Below the pieces are notes generated by a model. That model was not told the origin of the DNA. It saw only the letters and a program-made list of their open reading frames with translations, and made no database searches. Both the position numbers and the translations under genes were made by a program. Positions 62,759 through 64,000 of a stretch of DNA of 64,000 bases are shown piece by piece. The stretch lies in the NCBI GenBank assembly GCA_000231825.2, contig JH720324.1, forward strand, positions 846,717 to 910,716, in the 5' to 3' direction. Source of the DNA: Tetrahymena elliotti 4EA (lineage: Eukaryota > Ciliophora > Oligohymenophorea > Hymenostomatida > Tetrahymenidae). How positions within the stretch are numbered: position 1 is the stretch's first letter; every line of letters starts with the position of its first letter.

Positions 62759-64000
62759 TTCCAATTTAAAATAATATAATACTTCTTCTGTCTTGTTTCT
62801 ATCTTTTTCTTTATTTTCTTTTAGATATTTCTAATCAATCAATATTTGATTGTTAAAGTGCTTTAGATCTTTTTATTTTTTGCCTATCTAACTTTATATT
62901 AAAGCATGATACACACATTAAAATGAATGAACCCCTTCATTCATTCTCTCTGATTAACTCACTCACTCTCATTTATTGAAGAAATAAATTAACCTATTGT
63001 AAATTTTAAGATGGATATATTGGCATAAACATTAAAAAAATACAGATATCCATGTCCTCAAATAAATTTAATATACACAGATTGATTTCTTTCTTTTTGA
63101 TGCATTGATTAAATAGTTCAAAACATTTTCAAATTTCTTTAAATATCTTTTGCATCATACATACAATCAATCAATTAATCAAAAATCTTTTTTTCTTAAT
63201 CTATCAAATAAAAATAGGCAATCAATTCATTTATTTATTTATCTTCTTCTTCTACTATTAAATTTTAATTTATGATAAATTTTTCATTTTCATTTCTCAT
63301 TTATTTTTAAATCATAAAACATTTATCTTATTTTTTATTCGAAAATTCTATTCAATTTCTTCGATCATCCCTTCAATTTATCTTAGATATTTTTTTCATT
63401 TTATTTTGATACTTTTAAATTAATAAAAAAAACAAAGATATCATTTTTTATTCGAAATTAGTCTAAAAAATGGTTAGTAATTAAAATTTTTTAAAAAAAC
63501 TATCAGAAAAAATAAAATAAATTAATTTTAAAAATCAAACTTTATGGAAAATTAATTGAATGAATTTAAATTAAATTTACTCTTAAAATAATTATTTGTG
63601 AAGAACTAAGAAGCCAATGAAAAATAATTGAAAAAAAATGTTTAATAAGAAGAATATACCAAAATGAATAAATATATACAAGATAAATTTTAATTAAATT
63701 GATTAATAGCTTGGTTTTAAAATAAATCATTAATTTTTTTGAAATCAGTTATTGTTAAAATAAAAATAATTTTTGTTAAAATTTTACATTTAACTTTATT
63801 TTAAATACAACAAAAACTGAAGATTATTAGTAATTATGTTTCTAGTTAATTTATCTTTGAATAGTTAGTTATTTAGTCCTGCATTAAAAGAGATTAGTTA
63901 GATATGGTGTGGAAATATAATTCTTTTAAATAAGATTTTGAATGAAGAAAGTAGACAAACAGTCACAGTTTTTAGTCTGATAATTATTTTTATTATTATT
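62759..64000. other. AT-rich region to window end
   Basis: About 1.2 kb with the promoter side of the mitochondrial gene, several ATTTATTT-type runs, and no convincing coding frame to the edge. Confidence 0.5.

Noticed and set aside
62472..62774. Open frame of 100 codons on the plus strand, Ser-rich
   Set aside because: It is the antisense of the acidic N-terminal region of the minus-strand mitochondrial gene; GAA/GAT codons read backward as TTC/ATC and give a Ser/Phe/Ser-rich shadow.
1..64000. tRNA, rRNA, CRISPR, transposon or telomere features
   Set aside because: Looked for GC-rich cloverleaf arms, spaced repeats, transposase motifs and CCCCAA/GGGGTT runs; none was seen by eye, though a covariance-model search was not possible.

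Overview
The window is ciliate nuclear DNA, very AT-rich, with the code in which TAA and TAG encode glutamine and TGA is the only stop. Read that way, conserved proteins run open for hundreds of codons, for example the LisH/coiled-coil OFD1 protein and the VWA-Hint protein. With standard stops only fragments of 60-125 codons appear. Intron lengths (about 50-650 nt, GT...AG, mostly gta...tag) and the protein families suggest an oligohymenophorean such as Tetrahymena or a relative, rather than Paramecium. All coordinates were worked out by hand. Exon tables given without a caveat close in frame from ATG to TGA; uncertain joints are stated.

Layout. 1-95: end of a plus-strand gene. 2.3-7.5 kb: a leucine-rich-repeat (LRR) gene and a tandem copy broken by a 454-bp frameshifting deletion. 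8.0-9.8 kb: a pseudokinase-TPR protein. 10.1-11.4 kb (minus): a secreted cysteine-rich protein. 12.5-18.4 kb: a CFAP57-like ciliary WD40/coiled-coil protein. 18.9-21.2 kb: an LRR gene built from one-repeat exons. 22.2-23.6 kb: a 3-hydroxyisobutyryl-CoA hydrolase-like crotonase. 24.2-27.4 kb (minus): OFD1. 28.1-30.1 kb (minus): a VWA protein with an intein-like Hint domain. 30.9-32.1 kb: a small LRR-like gene. 33.0-39.1 kb: an EF-hand/WD40 protein of the EFCAB8/WDR49/WDR64 type. 39.7-41.3 kb (minus): a membrane-anchored FCP1/SCP-type phosphatase. 43.3-45.2 kb: a MATE transporter. 46.1-47.6 kb: another LRR gene. 48.2-56.0 kb (minus): a giant multi-pass PAS protein of the TmcB-like family. 57.6-62.8 kb (minus): a long helical protein with a probable mitochondrial presequence. 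The stretches between are AT-rich with no recognisable RNA gene, transposon, telomere or CRISPR.

Three genes (CFAP57-like, OFD1, EF-hand/WD40) belong to cilium or basal-body families, as expected for a ciliate; nothing shows that they are co-regulated. Convergent pairs meet at 23.6-24.2, 39.1-39.7 and 47.6-48.2 kb. Divergent pairs flank 11.4-12.5 and 41.3-43.3 kb. The most notable points are the symmetric phase-2 single-LRR exons seen in three genes, the VWA-Hint protein with an intact Hint cysteine, NPF/DPF motifs in the OFD1 tail, the decayed LRR duplicate, and one unusually short (29 nt) inferred intron.
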